The notes: generated from the sequence alone by a model not told the origin. A stretch of DNA of 64,000 nt from Desulfoluna sp942491485 (GCA_942491485.1 CALOAX010000017.1:248001-312000); one strand, 5' to 3'; positions 15,674 through 27,516 are shown, counted from the stretch's first letter. A program made the numbers and translations.

Positions 15674-16006
15674 ATGCGTTTAATGAGCAAGGGGCATGTT
15701 GATCATATGACAACGGATGAAAAGGGCGTGCATTACCAAACGTCGGAAATCGGTACACCACGAGATTATACCGAGGATGTTTACAAGGTATATTTTGAGG
15801 TGGGTGAGTACAATGAACGTGCTCTGAATATTCTTGCTGCGTATTTGGGTGAAGATAAAGCGCATGGCATTATCCAGTTGGCCCACGGTTATGAAGTGGA
15901 CATTCCGATTCAATGTGTTCCCGATATAGCGAGGCTGCTTTGTGACGGGGGGATAGCTGTTTACCAAATAGTGCGCTACGCAAAAACCGACAGCAAGTGG
16001 AGGTAA
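15674..16006 (+). CDS. small protein of unknown function downstream of DUF711
   Basis: 110 residues from the first ATG; the start is uncertain, because ATG 15707 has AAGGGG about 12 bases upstream and would give 99 residues. Acidic N-terminal half (YTEDVYKVYFEVGEYNERAL), then AAYLGEDKAHGIIQLAHGYE and a hydrophobic IPIQCVPDIARLLCDGGIAV. No signal peptide and no family recognised. The 39-bp gap to the DUF711 gene suggests co-transcription. The gene ends 40 bp from the convergent histidine-kinase gene. Confidence 0.55.
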   Translation: MRLMSKGHVDHMTTDEKGVHYQTSEIGTPRDYTEDVYKVYFEVGEYNERALNILAAYLGEDKAHGIIQLAHGYEVDIPIQCVPDIARLLCDGGIAVYQIVRYAKTDSKWR

Positions 16007-16046
16007 AATCGTTTGAGAGAAGGGGGCTGGGTGGCAGCCCTTTGGT

Positions 16047-18986
16047 CTACCCCGTCTTCGCATCATCCAGCACCTTGCGAACGATCCACGCCAGATCTTT
16101 TTTGATGATGGGTTTAAAGGCAACGGCCTTGATGCCGATTTTTTTGAAGGGCTCTTCGGAGATTTTTTTGCTGTACCCCGTGCAGACAATAATGGGCAGA
16201 TTGGGTCGGATTTTCAGAAGCTCACGGGCGAGCTCGTCCCCGGTCATTACCGGCATGGTCATGTCCGAGATGACCAGATCAAAGGCTTCAGCGTCTGATT
16301 TTACCAGATCCAACGCATCCATGCTGTGGTGCCGTGTGGTGACGGTGTAGCCCAGGTGTTCCAGCATATGCTGCAACATCTTCGTGATGGGTGCTTCATC
16401 ATCCACCAGCAATATGTGCTCAAGGCCCGACGGCGCATCTCCACTGGGGGTGGGGTGCTCCTCTGCTTCCTCTGCCATGCAAACGGGCAGGTACACACAG
16501 AAGATAGCGCCGTTGCCCAGGGAACTCTCCACGCTCACCTTTCCACCGTAGCTTTTGACAATCCCATGAACCATGGAGAGGCCCATGCCGGTTCCTTCCC
16601 CTGGGGCCTTGGTGGTGAAATAGGGGTCGAAGATCGTATCCTGAATCTCTTCGGGGATCCCTGGCCCTGTGTCCGACACCCGGATCATCACATATTCCCC
16701 TCCATCAAGGCCAAGGGAGGCCGTCATACTGGAGCCTTCGATGACGATATTTTTAAGGGTCACATCAAGGCTTCCCCCTTCCGTTTCCATGGCCTGGGCT
16801 GCGTTGGTGCAGAGGTTCATCAGAATTTGATAGACCTGCGTCGCATTGCCCATCACCTTTCGGGTGCTGTTGACATCACGGGTGATCTCGATGGTGGACG
16901 GAATGGAGGAGCGGATAAAAGTGAGGACCTCTTCGATGATGGTGTCCACTCGTATGGGTTTGTTCTCTTCGTTGGACAGGCGCGCAAAGGCAAGGATCTG
17001 TTTCACCAATTCCTTGGCCCGCTTGCCTGCCGTATCCACTTCACGGAGGTATTCGCTAAGCTCTGAACCGTCCTCAACCATCTCCTCGGCCAATTCGGTG
17101 TAGCCGATGATGGAGGAGAGAATGTTGTTGAAATCATGGGCGATCCCTCCGGCCAGGGTCCCAATGGATTCCAGCTTCTGGGCTTGCTGAAGCTGGTCTG
17201 CCATGCTGCGCCGTTCCAGCTCCATCTCTTTGCGCTCGGTGATGTCCCGAACCATGGAGAGTATGGTTGGCCGTCCATGAAAGTCAAAGAGGTGTGCCGT
17301 CACCTCCACGGGAAAGGTGCTTCCGTCGTGCCGTTTATGGGTCTGTTCGCAGACGCTTTGCTCTTGGTGGGGCAACCATGGCACCTTGTCCTGGGCCGCC
17401 GGATCAGGTTCCGTGTCGGCAAGATCGTGAACCGTCATCTCATAAAAATCCTTGCGAGAATATCCATACATGGCGCGTGCCGCATCGTTTGCCTCGATGA
17501 TCAGGCCAGGGGTGCCATCATCACGGGGGACGTGCACAAAAAGTGCATCGGAACCGCTGTTAAAGAGGAGACGATACCGTTCTTCGTTTTCGCGTAACTC
17601 CCCCTCGACCAGTTTCCTGTGATCCACCTCCCGCTCAAGCCCAATGACTGACCGGTTCAAATCTCGGAATAGAGAGGTGATATGTTTCACCATGATGTTA
17701 AAGGATTCCGCAAGTTGCCCCAGCTCGTCTTTACGATTCACCTTCACCACCTGATCCCACTCCCCCTGGGCCATGGCCACAGCGGTTTGGTTCAGCTGAG
17801 AGATCGGAGCAAGAATCCAGCGGGACATCACGACCCCCGTGATGATGGCCATGAACAACGCCACCAGCACAATGCCGAAGGTAACGCGATTGTTGACGTT
17901 GATCCGAGCCATGAAATCGTTTACCGGTACGGTAATCACCACCAGCCAGTTAAGCCCCCGGTTGTCTGTAAATGGGACCACCTGCAAAAAGTGGTGCGCA
18001 TTGTCTATGGTGAAAACTCGGGTCTCCTGAGTGTGAATCCTCTTTAAATCCGGGTAAAAGCGTTTCAGATTGGTGGCTGCCTGACGAATGACGGGATTTG
18101 ACGAGTCTTCCGCTGCGACACGCATGGTTTTTCCTGCCATCGGCGTTGTGTCCGGCTCTGATGTGGAGGATCCCACCATAAGACCCGAGCGATCCATGAT
18201 AAAAACCACCCCGTGCCTCCCCACAACCATAGTCCCCAGAAAATGCCGGATATGCGACATGACTAAATTGGACCCCACAACTCCCACAAGCTCGCCGTCC
18301 CTGTCGTAAATGGGCTGACTTGCAGTGATAGCCGGTGCATTCGAGTCGATGACGGTGTAAATGGGGCTCCATGTTGGCCCGCCATCCTCTACGGCCTTCT
18401 GGTACCAGGGCCGTTTGCGAACGTCTATTTTTGGGCGGGTTAGCATCAAGTCGGTGGGGTTCCCGAGCTCATCGGTCCGGTAGTAGTGATACTTTCGGTT
18501 TCCTTCCGTGGACGCATCCCCCAGCATGGTGCCAACCGAGCCATCGGAGAGGACCCGCGATCCTATGAAATCACCGGCCGTGTTGGCGAAAAAGGTGTGG
18601 CTTATGTCTTGAAACCCTTGAACATGAGCCCAGTAGTGACGTTCCTGACTCCGGACATCGGCAGGATTAAGTCCTTCCATTCGGATGGTGTTGCTGTGAA
18701 TCCGATTGAGGATATGAGGTCGCTCCATCAGAGAGTGAAGCTGCTCTTCGATTCGGCCTGAGATTTCATTCATGAGTTGACCGGCCAATTCGTGGACTTG
18801 CCGTTGCCCGTTTTTAAACGAGAGATACCCGGTGAGGCCAACCGTCATAACAATAATGAGGGTGAAAGGAATGATGAGTGCCCCTCGAATCGGAATACGT
18901 CTCACGACACGAGTGGCCATACTTTGAGCGGGGCCATCGGAAGAGTGTTCGGGTTCCTTCGGATTGTCAGGCAGGGAGTCCACCAT
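16047..18986 (-). CDS. membrane hybrid sensor histidine kinase (Cache-HAMP-PAS-HisKA-HATPase-REC)
   Basis: 979 residues. Membrane segments at about 36-55 and 366-388 enclose a periplasmic dCache-type sensor (60-360, with RPWYQKAVEDGGPTWSPIYT). Then HAMP (390-440), coiled coil, PAS (about 470-590), HisKA with the phospho-acceptor in GGIAHDFNNILSS, HATPase (N box NLCTNAAQAME, G1 DTGPGIP, G2 GTGMGLSMVHG) and a C-terminal receiver (HILLVDDE, phospho-site in LVISDMTMP, then TGYS and FKP). It senses a small periplasmic ligand and feeds its own receiver. No response-regulator gene adjoins it. AAGGTGACGGC precedes the ATG. Confidence 0.95.
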   Translation of the reverse strand: MVDSLPDNPKEPEHSSDGPAQSMATRVVRRIPIRGALIIPFTLIIVMTVGLTGYLSFKNGQRQVHELAGQLMNEISGRIEEQLHSLMERPHILNRIHSNTIRMEGLNPADVRSQERHYWAHVQGFQDISHTFFANTAGDFIGSRVLSDGSVGTMLGDASTEGNRKYHYYRTDELGNPTDLMLTRPKIDVRKRPWYQKAVEDGGPTWSPIYTVIDSNAPAITASQPIYDRDGELVGVVGSNLVMSHIRHFLGTMVVGRHGVVFIMDRSGLMVGSSTSEPDTTPMAGKTMRVAAEDSSNPVIRQAATNLKRFYPDLKRIHTQETRVFTIDNAHHFLQVVPFTDNRGLNWLVVITVPVNDFMARINVNNRVTFGIVLVALFMAIITGVVMSRWILAPISQLNQTAVAMAQGEWDQVVKVNRKDELGQLAESFNIMVKHITSLFRDLNRSVIGLEREVDHRKLVEGELRENEERYRLLFNSGSDALFVHVPRDDGTPGLIIEANDAARAMYGYSRKDFYEMTVHDLADTEPDPAAQDKVPWLPHQEQSVCEQTHKRHDGSTFPVEVTAHLFDFHGRPTILSMVRDITERKEMELERRSMADQLQQAQKLESIGTLAGGIAHDFNNILSSIIGYTELAEEMVEDGSELSEYLREVDTAGKRAKELVKQILAFARLSNEENKPIRVDTIIEEVLTFIRSSIPSTIEITRDVNSTRKVMGNATQVYQILMNLCTNAAQAMETEGGSLDVTLKNIVIEGSSMTASLGLDGGEYVMIRVSDTGPGIPEEIQDTIFDPYFTTKAPGEGTGMGLSMVHGIVKSYGGKVSVESSLGNGAIFCVYLPVCMAEEAEEHPTPSGDAPSGLEHILLVDDEAPITKMLQHMLEHLGYTVTTRHHSMDALDLVKSDAEAFDLVISDMTMPVMTGDELARELLKIRPNLPIIVCTGYSKKISEEPFKKIGIKAVAFKPIIKKDLAWIVRKVLDDAKTG

Positions 18987-19170
18987 GATGCCGTCACCTT
19001 AACCGATAAACGAGAGAGGGAGAGGTTTCTACAACCCGATCGGGTTTAGAAAAATGATAAAATGAAGATCTACATCGTATCACACAACGCACATTTCGTC
19101 ATGCATCCAAAATCTCAGGATGCCACATTATTTAAGGGGGTAAGGTCAGGGTAGACGGGGTGGATGTCTT

Positions 19171-19452
19171 GTGTGGATTGATAAGTACCTGGCCCTCTCT
19201 TTAATGAACGGGGTGGACGTGGTGATCAACAACGCAGGTGCCGGGAGTGCAGGAGTCCATTTCTCCGAGGTCGATCCGTCCGAGGTGATGAATCAGGTGA
19301 ATGTGCATTGTGCCGGAGCCCTGCGCGTGTTGAAGGGGGCTCCGGATGCGGTGCATACGGCTGATGATGGTGCCAGGGCCTTTGAGGAAGTGATCGCAAA
19401 CGCAACAAAGGGCGGCATCTACCATGCCTTTGGTGATAAGGCTTTGTATTGA
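19171..19452 (+). pseudogene. short-chain dehydrogenase fragment
   Basis: The frame contains the SDR core motif VDVVINNAGAG followed by VDPSEVMNQVNVHCAGALRV, then loses homology. The Rossmann N-terminus (TGxxxGIG), catalytic Ser-Tyr-Lys and most of the protein are missing, so this is a decayed remnant. The start of the frame has no ribosome site. Confidence 0.7.
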
Positions 19453-19528
19453 TGGTCACGCTTCACATTTTGCCCATCCTGCCTCGATTTTTCAGATATG
19501 CCTTCTATGGTTAAAGTGGCCCAAAAAT

Positions 19529-19721
19529 GCCTCCGGCGGCAAGGGTGGCGAAGCCACATTAGGCAAAATACCTTGAAAGCAGGTTGCAAATGCGCTTTGT
19601 CCTTTGTTCCTCAGGCCAAATCACATTTGCCTTAGGTTTTAGATTGACCCAAATTTTTTTAAACAAAGACCTGTTTTGCAACCTTTTTAAAAGGTTGGCC
19701 CCCGGCAGGGCCGCTGCAGGC
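19529..19721 (-). repeat. full-length AB element, long variant
   Basis: 193-bp copy on the minus strand. The main stem reads GCAAATG...CATTTGC instead of GCGGATG...CATCCGC (two compensated pairs), the A hairpin is AACCTTTT...AAAAGGTT, and a 17-bp insertion (with GTGGCTTCGCCAC) sits in the last hairpin, as also seen at 37952-38097. The remaining 19722-20296 shows no gene. Confidence 0.88.
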
Positions 19722-20296
19722 GATTTTTAGTGAAATCCCTACCTTCCTTATTTGCATTTTTGCGGGTCGAGGGGACGCCCGGTCCTTTGCTTTTCTCGTG
19801 TTAACGCATGTGCATAACGTATGTGTGGGCACTGAAACCTCAATCGCCACTCTCTTAATTGCTTTGATTTTCCATAGAATTATCGCTACAATGTCGCGTA
19901 AATATCTTATGATATTGCAATGTGTTATCGTGCGGGGGTGTCTCCTTGTTGCTCCGCAGCGTGAACGTAAGCTCATTCCATCCGGGTGAACGGCAGTCAG
20001 CAGCGTCACTTCCCATCGGCTGTCCTGTTTGCAAACGCTGCATTCTTAGGATGTGTTCCCCCCTCAATGCCCCTTTGATTCTCAACAGGATTACGGGGGG
20101 ATTTTTCCGGTTTGTCCCCAAGGCATCTCAAAAGGCCAGGCCCAAGGCGAAGTTATCTCCTCATTTCATTTGGCTGTTGGGAGGTTCCGTTTCCATGTGT
20201 GGCATTGATAGGTCAGCCTGAAAGGTGTTCAAGCAACACACGTGTTTGATAATCATCTGGTAGCTGTGTAAACCCAAGCCTTAAAGGAGAACAGAG

Positions 20297-22492
<2,196 letters not shown>

Positions 22493-22513
22493 TCATCGTC
22501 TTGCCGCCTCCAT

Positions 22514-22706
22514 CCCGGATATTTCATGAGAAAAGAGTTGGATCAAAGCAACAACATGTAATTCACGGTTTTCTGCTCGCTTTTCTCACCCTTCGGGCGA
22601 GCCGAGTGCACCCATCTTCTGCGTTATCAGAGCTTTGAGGTAAACCACTACATCTGCAGCTCTGATGCCTTGAATATGGGTGCACTCAACTTGTGAAAGA
22701 TCCGGG
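22514..22706 (+). repeat. R2 element, full copy
   Basis: Ends CCCGGATATTTCATGAG and CTTGTGAAAGATCCGGG. Inside are CTCACCCTTCGGGCGAG and a long stem GAGTGCACCCAT...ATGGGTGCACTC with a nested TCAGAGCT/AGCTCTGA. A copy at 62839 keeps this stem with compensated changes. Confidence 0.85.
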
Positions 22707-22808
22707 CTATGTCCCTCGGCGCCACCGTGGGGTAGGGGACACGGAGGCGGCATGCTTGTGACATCAGACGTGCCACCATTGGTGACGCAGGCAAACCGTT
22801 CTTAACAT

Positions 22809-22859
22809 CTGTTTGGCAACCTTTTCAAAAGGTTGTCCCCCGGCAGGGCCGCCGGAGGC
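22809..22859 (-). repeat. AB-family A half
   Basis: Minus-strand A half. Its hairpin is AACCTTTT...AAAAGGTT where most copies have AACTTTT...AAAAGTT, a compensated change. The remaining 22860-23134 holds no gene. Confidence 0.85.
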
Positions 22860-23134
22860 AACTCGGTGTTAATTGTTTGTTGCTTGTATTTCGCCCTTCG
22901 CCCCTTTACTTCCCCCATGTGAAAATCAGAGCCCATCCCCTGGAGTCTTTTTGATCATTGCACGAGCAATGAGAAAAACAGGCTTGCAGTTTTGCGAAAC
23001 TCTTGCTAAGTTCCAGCGATCTTGTTTCTGTTTATAGAAACAAGACTGCTGGAACGTTTTGTCAGGACGTGGGTTCAAGGGCGGTTATCGATCTGTAATG
23101 TATGTGATTCTTATTCAGGGATTGAGGAGGGGTT

Positions 23135-24094
23135 GTGAGAGGTAAACTGTTCATAGGGTTTGTGGGGATGATCGCGGGGATGCTCGCCGCCGTAGGTGGC
23201 GCCATGGCGTATGACATGCCGAGTGTGAATCTGGGGTTCACCAGTTTTCTCGATGGGGGGCCGCCATCGGGGCCGGGGTTTTACTACTCTCAGTATGTAC
23301 AATACTACGAGTCAGATTCACTGAAAGATTCCAAGGGGGATGCGTTGTTGCCGACCGGGGCCGGTGAGGATCTCGATGTCTGGGTCTCCATGTCTCAGTT
23401 TATCTATCAGTCGGATCAGCCTGTGCTGTTTGGTGGCAAATGGGGGCTGAACGTCATGGTTCCTGTGGTGGGGTTGGACATGGCTTACGACATGGATGCG
23501 CCCTTTCCTCAAGACAACGGCAGCGGGCTTGGGGATATTCTTGTGGGGCCCTTTATCCAGTGGGATCCCGTCATGGGGGCCAACGGGCCTCGGTTCATGC
23601 ACCGGGTGGAGCTTCAGATGACCTTTCCCACGGGAAAATACGACTCCGACAAGGAGCTTAACCCCGGTTCAAACACCTACACCTTCAACCCGTACTGGGC
23701 CTTTACCGCCTTTGTGACACCCAAGCTCACTGTTTCAGGTAGGCTTCATTACCTGCATAACTTTAAAAACGACGACCCCAACGATGGCTTGGTTGGCGTG
23801 AGTGAAACCCGGGCCGGGGATGCCTTCCATGCCAACTTTGCCTCAGCCTATGAGGTGATCCCCGGTCGGCTCCGCCTGGGGGTGAATGGGTATTACCTCA
23901 ACCAGTATGAAGATACGGAACATGATGGCACCCGTATCAACGGGACCGCCGAGAAGGTCTTTGCCATCGGCCCCGGCGCCGTGGTTCACCTGGGCAAGGA
24001 TGATAACCTTCTTGTGAACGCCTATTTCGAATCGGATGCTGAAAACCGAACGGAAGGCAATCGGTACAACGTGCGTTATGTACACCATTTCTAA
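23135..24094 (+). CDS. outer-membrane SphA/phenol-MetA-type beta-barrel protein
   Basis: 319 residues from a GTG start with GAGGAGGGG just upstream. Signal peptide 1-25 (ending AMA-YDM). The mature protein has the Phenol_MetA_deg pattern: opening PSVNLGFTSFLDGGPPSGPG, alternating aromatic beta-strands, VELQMTFPTGKYD, a long YTFNPYWAFTAFVTPKLTVS and a C-terminal strand ending in phenylalanine (RYVHHF), as required for barrel assembly. Relatives are thought to be channels for hydrophobic compounds. Ligand unknown. A full AB element follows 36 bp after the stop. Confidence 0.85.
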   Translation: MRGKLFIGFVGMIAGMLAAVGGAMAYDMPSVNLGFTSFLDGGPPSGPGFYYSQYVQYYESDSLKDSKGDALLPTGAGEDLDVWVSMSQFIYQSDQPVLFGGKWGLNVMVPVVGLDMAYDMDAPFPQDNGSGLGDILVGPFIQWDPVMGANGPRFMHRVELQMTFPTGKYDSDKELNPGSNTYTFNPYWAFTAFVTPKLTVSGRLHYLHNFKNDDPNDGLVGVSETRAGDAFHANFASAYEVIPGRLRLGVNGYYLNQYEDTEHDGTRINGTAEKVFAIGPGAVVHLGKDDNLLVNAYFESDAENRTEGNRYNVRYVHHF

Positions 24095-24130
24095 TACAAG
24101 GTAAGGGCCTGAGAAAAAATAAAAGATAAT

Positions 24131-24302
24131 GCCTCCGGCGGCAAGGTGTGCCACCTTGAAAGCGGGTAGCGGATGTGTTTTGCCCCTCGTTCCTCGTGGC
24201 AAATTACATCCGCCTGTGATTCGGGAGGAACCCCGCGCAAGTTGAGTAAACCTGTTTATCAAACTTTTCAAAAATTTGGCCCCCGGCAGGGCCGCCGGAG
24301 GC
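24131..24302 (-). repeat. full-length AB element
   Basis: 172-bp minus-strand copy between two convergent genes. Main stem GCGGATGT...ACATCCGC is perfect here. The variable middle (TTGCGCGGGGTTCCTCCCGA) matches the middle of the 37952 copy. Confidence 0.9.
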
Positions 24303-24371
24303 AATGGCATGCATTAGAAGATGTTCCTGTCCCATGTCAAGACGCGACCCCTTCCTTTACGACCCCTTCCT

Positions 24372-25340
24372 TTAAAAATTTATTCCCACACTGGCAAGAC
24401 CGATTGTGGTCCGGCTATCGTAAAAATCAATGTTGGCGTCTGACCAGACATAGCCCGCCCCAAAGCTGGCGAAGAGACGCTCTACCCCGAAAAGATTCAG
24501 GCGCATCACCTGAGCAAACGTCGTGACACCTGAATCCTGGCGGGTCTTGTCAAACAAAGGATGTTTTGTTTGATACTGGGTGTGAAATCCGGACAGAAGA
24601 CCGATAAGAACCCATGGTGGCCTGGCGTGTTTTAACAATACCCCCAACTTCACTTTCTGGTAGCTACTGGCACGGCCTTTGAGGTCTCCATAGGTGCCGC
24701 TCAGTTCAGGGCTGATGCTGAATCCACTCTGGGGCGGGGTATTATATTTGACTCCCAGTTCGTGGGTCTGACCGCTGCGTTTGAGATCGCCTTCAAGGTC
24801 ACCGATTTCATCGTCCTGGATCTTGACCCGGTCGATTTTGTAGCTTATTTCCCATGGGCTTCCGGCGACCTCCTGCAATTGGACGTGAAGCCCATAAACA
24901 TCTATATCGGTTTTCTCACGTGCATCCATTGTTTGGTATGGATTTTTCCACACCTCTCCGAGCGGGAGGTAGGTCAGGGCGATATCCAGTGTGCCGAAAC
25001 CAATGGTACGGCTTAGACCCGCCTCAAAAGCCAATCCTTCACCGACCTCCAGCGGGTTACCCGCATAAATTGCCGTTTCGTCGTCAAACTGGTAGCGGAG
25101 GTAAACGGCTGCGATTCCGGAACTTATAGTGTGGGTATCAGCGGGCCCGTCAAGATCGGCGATCTGACGGTTGGTGTCATCGGTGGATAACTGGCTGTCG
25201 GTCTGCATAAAAAATGCGCCACCCTGCAACCTACCGGAGAAACCGGGCTCTGAGCCTTTGTCTTCTTGAGCGTGAACTGCCAGTGATGTGACGATTAAGA
25301 AGATGAAACATGCACCCACATGTAAGATGTGTCGTTTCAT
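24372..25340 (-). CDS. DUF2860-like outer-membrane protein
   Basis: 322 residues. Signal peptide 1-24 (ending VHA-QED), then about ten amphipathic beta-strands with the opening GFSGRLQGGAFFMQTDSQLS typical of DUF2860, and a closing strand TTIGLASVGINF with terminal Phe. Predicted outer-membrane beta-barrel, role unknown. Its 3' end faces the SphA-like gene, with an AB element between. An R4 element lies 35 bp upstream of the start, so the promoter may be inside or beyond that repeat. Confidence 0.75.
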   Translation of the reverse strand: MKRHILHVGACFIFLIVTSLAVHAQEDKGSEPGFSGRLQGGAFFMQTDSQLSTDDTNRQIADLDGPADTHTISSGIAAVYLRYQFDDETAIYAGNPLEVGEGLAFEAGLSRTIGFGTLDIALTYLPLGEVWKNPYQTMDAREKTDIDVYGLHVQLQEVAGSPWEISYKIDRVKIQDDEIGDLEGDLKRSGQTHELGVKYNTPPQSGFSISPELSGTYGDLKGRASSYQKVKLGVLLKHARPPWVLIGLLSGFHTQYQTKHPLFDKTRQDSGVTTFAQVMRLNLFGVERLFASFGAGYVWSDANIDFYDSRTTIGLASVGINF

Positions 25341-25374
25341 TTGATGGTCATTTCCCTGTTATTCATGTCTTAAA

Positions 25375-25482
25375 ATATTAACCCGGCGGTTAAATGCGTG
25401 ATTGTCGAGGGGCACTACCACCCTGATAAATCAGTCATCTCCACAACCTGATGACTCATATATTAAGATGCCGGGTTATTAT
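25375..25482 (+). repeat. R4 repeat, copy 1
   Basis: Ends ATATTAACCCGGC and GCCGGGTTATTAT form a 12-of-13 inverted repeat. Interior GGCACTACCACC and CATCTCCACAACCTGATG are shared with 58815-58916. About 108 bp. Confidence 0.7.
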
Positions 25483-25505
25483 CGGTTTTATGCTTCAGGA
25501 TTCAG

Positions 25506-25541
25506 TCAAAAATTTGGCACCCCGGAAGATCCGCCGGAGGT
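25506..25541 (-). repeat. degenerate AB A-half end
   Basis: CAAAAATTTGGCACCCCGGA then AGATCCGCCGGAGG is a worn copy of the left 35 bp of an A half. Confidence 0.5.
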
Positions 25542-25582
25542 AATGTTGAGTTGAATCGTTACCTTGTCTCTTCGCTTTGCTC

Positions 25583-26410
25583 TTATCCTGAAAATTCACG
25601 ATTGAAAAAAAAGTGCCTGTCTTTGCAAATCAGATAAATTGATAACGCGAGCAGTAATACGGTTTGTATTACCTTGCTATCCGGGTGGGTTAGAAACATT
25701 TCGTTAAACAGGCCCGCTGTAATATGGAATAATATGGGGACCAGAATATTGCGGCCTGTTTTGTAATAGAGCCAGTTCATTAAAATCACAAAAGGAAATA
25801 AGCTGAGGGCAAAATTTAACGAGTAGATCCACCCTGTTTCCGTAACATTGCTATGGTAATAATCTTTTATAAAGGCAAGGGGGAGGTGCCAAATTACCCA
25901 GAAAACGCCAAAAACTATGGAAGAGGTGAACAGACTGAAGCGGGCACGCAGGCAATCGGTTCCATACGAGTGCCATGCCAACTCTTCAAACAAGGGCGCA
26001 AGAAAAAGAAGAAACCAGGCGGGGAAAAGAACAAATGTGAACGTGGTTTTATTTGCAAAAGAAAACTGATCGATACTGTGCCCGAAAAGGAGCGAAATTG
26101 CCTGTGCCAAAAGGAGGCTTCCGAGCATAATAAAACAAGTTACAATCATGTAAGCTGGTTTTATGCCACGAAAATTGAACATTCTTTTGAAAAGATCATG
26201 ACGTAATTTGGGATGGGAACCCATCATAGTAAACGCTATTATCATAGGGCTTATCAAGCCCATCAATGCAAGCAATCCCCCTGAAACAGCATAACTGTTA
26301 CTGTTTGACGTGATATGGCTTAAGTAGGCTGCAACAAACCAAAAGAGCCAAGAGATAACCGTGGATAAAAAGTAAAAACGAAGCGGGTGTGAATACGTTG
26401 CAATATTCAT
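25583..26410 (-). CDS. CPBP-family intramembrane metalloprotease
   Basis: 275 residues from ATG 26410 (GGATAGG seven bases upstream); a longer open frame is not supported. About seven to eight membrane segments with the CPBP (Abi) motifs: EELAWHSYG, where the usual EExxxR has its arginine replaced, and the histidine in FWVIWHLPLAF. Bacterial members cleave or process membrane substrates, including peptide maturation and self-immunity. It starts 7 bp after the stop of the TetR gene and is almost surely controlled by it. Substrate unknown; the missing Arg could alter activity. Confidence 0.85.
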   Translation of the reverse strand: MNIATYSHPLRFYFLSTVISWLFWFVAAYLSHITSNSNSYAVSGGLLALMGLISPMIIAFTMMGSHPKLRHDLFKRMFNFRGIKPAYMIVTCFIMLGSLLLAQAISLLFGHSIDQFSFANKTTFTFVLFPAWFLLFLAPLFEELAWHSYGTDCLRARFSLFTSSIVFGVFWVIWHLPLAFIKDYYHSNVTETGWIYSLNFALSLFPFVILMNWLYYKTGRNILVPILFHITAGLFNEMFLTHPDSKVIQTVLLLALSIYLICKDRHFFFNREFSG

Positions 26411-26417
26411 GATTGAC

Positions 26418-27038
26418 CTATCCTTGTTTAAGGAAGTTAAATGAACCTGCCGGTGCCCCCAAAAGCGTTTCAACCAAAAAAGGAAAAGCCTCCATTCGAC
26501 GATGGAGCTGTTCTTCATCCCAGGGATAAAAACCTGTGTCCGTCAGAAATTGGACTCCCGCGATAAGAAATTCTGCACATTCGAGGGGATGCTTTGTGCT
26601 GAAGACCCCTTCTTCACACCCTTCGGAGATAACTGAGGCGTAAAGCGGAGCAAGTTTTAAGAGAAAGCGAGCAAGTTGCCTGGTATGAATGGCTGAGTTG
26701 TCTGGATGATGAAGGTTTTCGAGAAGTTTCTCATTGTCATGGGCCATGCTGTTCTCGGTTATAAGACATATCAATTTTTCAAGTGGCTTTAGATCTTGAT
26801 GCTCCTTTAGCAACGTTTGCTTTCTAATCAGTTCTTCATCAACCATATCTTCCACAACGGCTTCCAGGATCTCGCCTTTGGATGCAAAGTGATGATAAAT
26901 GGTACCTTTTGCGATGTTCAGTTTCTCCATCAGGTCTTGCATGGTTATCTTTTTGAAATCCTGTGTCTGGAAATGTTCCCTGGCTGCTGTGATTATTTCT
27001 TTGCGTCTTTCTGAAGCCTTTTTTACAACCCGTGCCAT
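26418..27038 (-). CDS. TetR-family transcriptional repressor
   Basis: 206 residues. N-terminal helix-turn-helix 12-58 with the family's ITMQDLMEKLNIAKGTIYHHF signature region (TIYHHFASKGEILEAVVEDM). The C-terminal ligand domain has no family-specific motif I recognise. First gene of a two-gene operon with the CPBP protease. A perfect 19-bp palindrome sits exactly between its own -35 and -10 boxes, so autorepression is strongly suggested. Inducer unknown. Confidence 0.93.
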   Translation of the reverse strand: MARVVKKASERRKEIITAAREHFQTQDFKKITMQDLMEKLNIAKGTIYHHFASKGEILEAVVEDMVDEELIRKQTLLKEHQDLKPLEKLICLITENSMAHDNEKLLENLHHPDNSAIHTRQLARFLLKLAPLYASVISEGCEEGVFSTKHPLECAEFLIAGVQFLTDTGFYPWDEEQLHRRMEAFPFLVETLLGAPAGSFNFLKQG

Positions 27039-27071
27039 GTCAACCTCCGCATGAATGATGATTTGAATCCA

Positions 27072-27100
27072 AGCATACCGACCGACCGGCGGTCGGTCAA
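27072..27100 (-). promoter_or_regulatory. TetR promoter with operator inside the spacer
   Basis: Minus strand TTGACC (27100-27095), 17-bp spacer, TATGCT (27077-27072). The palindrome GACCGACCGGCGGTCGGTC (27080-27098) fills the spacer and overlaps the -35. This layout predicts repression by blocking RNA polymerase. Confidence 0.85.
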
Positions 27101-27118
27101 GCGAAAAAAATGGAAAAG

Positions 27119-27148
27119 GGAGCGTGTCTTGACATAGGACACAAACCC
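27119..27148 (+). repeat. R3-like motif copy 3
   Basis: GAGCGTGTCTTGACATAGGA then CACAAACCC. The core GTGTC-TTGACATAG-GACAC is an interrupted palindrome like the motifs at 8649 and 11058. It also lies 20 bp upstream of the tetR -35. Confidence 0.45.
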
Positions 27149-27290
27149 GAATACCTCTTAAATCAAGAATGTTATTTTGAGTAGTCGAAACGGCTTTTGA
27201 GTCTTACCCTTCTTTCGAAGGCGCCTTCATGGCACAGCTCCTCTATACTATCTACCATATGAATGTTGTAACCATTCTGTTCCGAAAACA

Positions 27291-27462
27291 GCATCCGGCG
27301 GCAAGGTATGCCAGCTTGAAAGCAGGTTGCGGATGCGCTTTGCCTCTCGTTTCCCGGGTCAAATCACATCCGCCTTTAAAACTGAAGTCGTTCAAAGAGA
27401 CCTTTTAAGACCTGTTTGTTCAACTTTTTAAAAGTTTAGCCCCCGGCAGGGCCGCCGGAGGC
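27291..27462 (-). repeat. full-length AB element
   Basis: 172-bp copy between divergent genes (tetR and the decarboxylase-like gene). Left end is GCATCCGGCGGC instead of GCCTCCGGCGGC; main stem GCGGATG...CATCCGC intact. Confidence 0.9.
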
Positions 27463-27516
27463 ACAAGCTGAATAGGTACTGAAATATTCGTATATCCTTA
27501 GCCCAAGGGGACACCA

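Noticed and set aside
19722..20296. Peroxide-responsive operator upstream of katG
   Set aside because: AT-rich strings around 19870-19930 were checked by eye for PerR- or OxyR-type boxes; none matches well enough to report.
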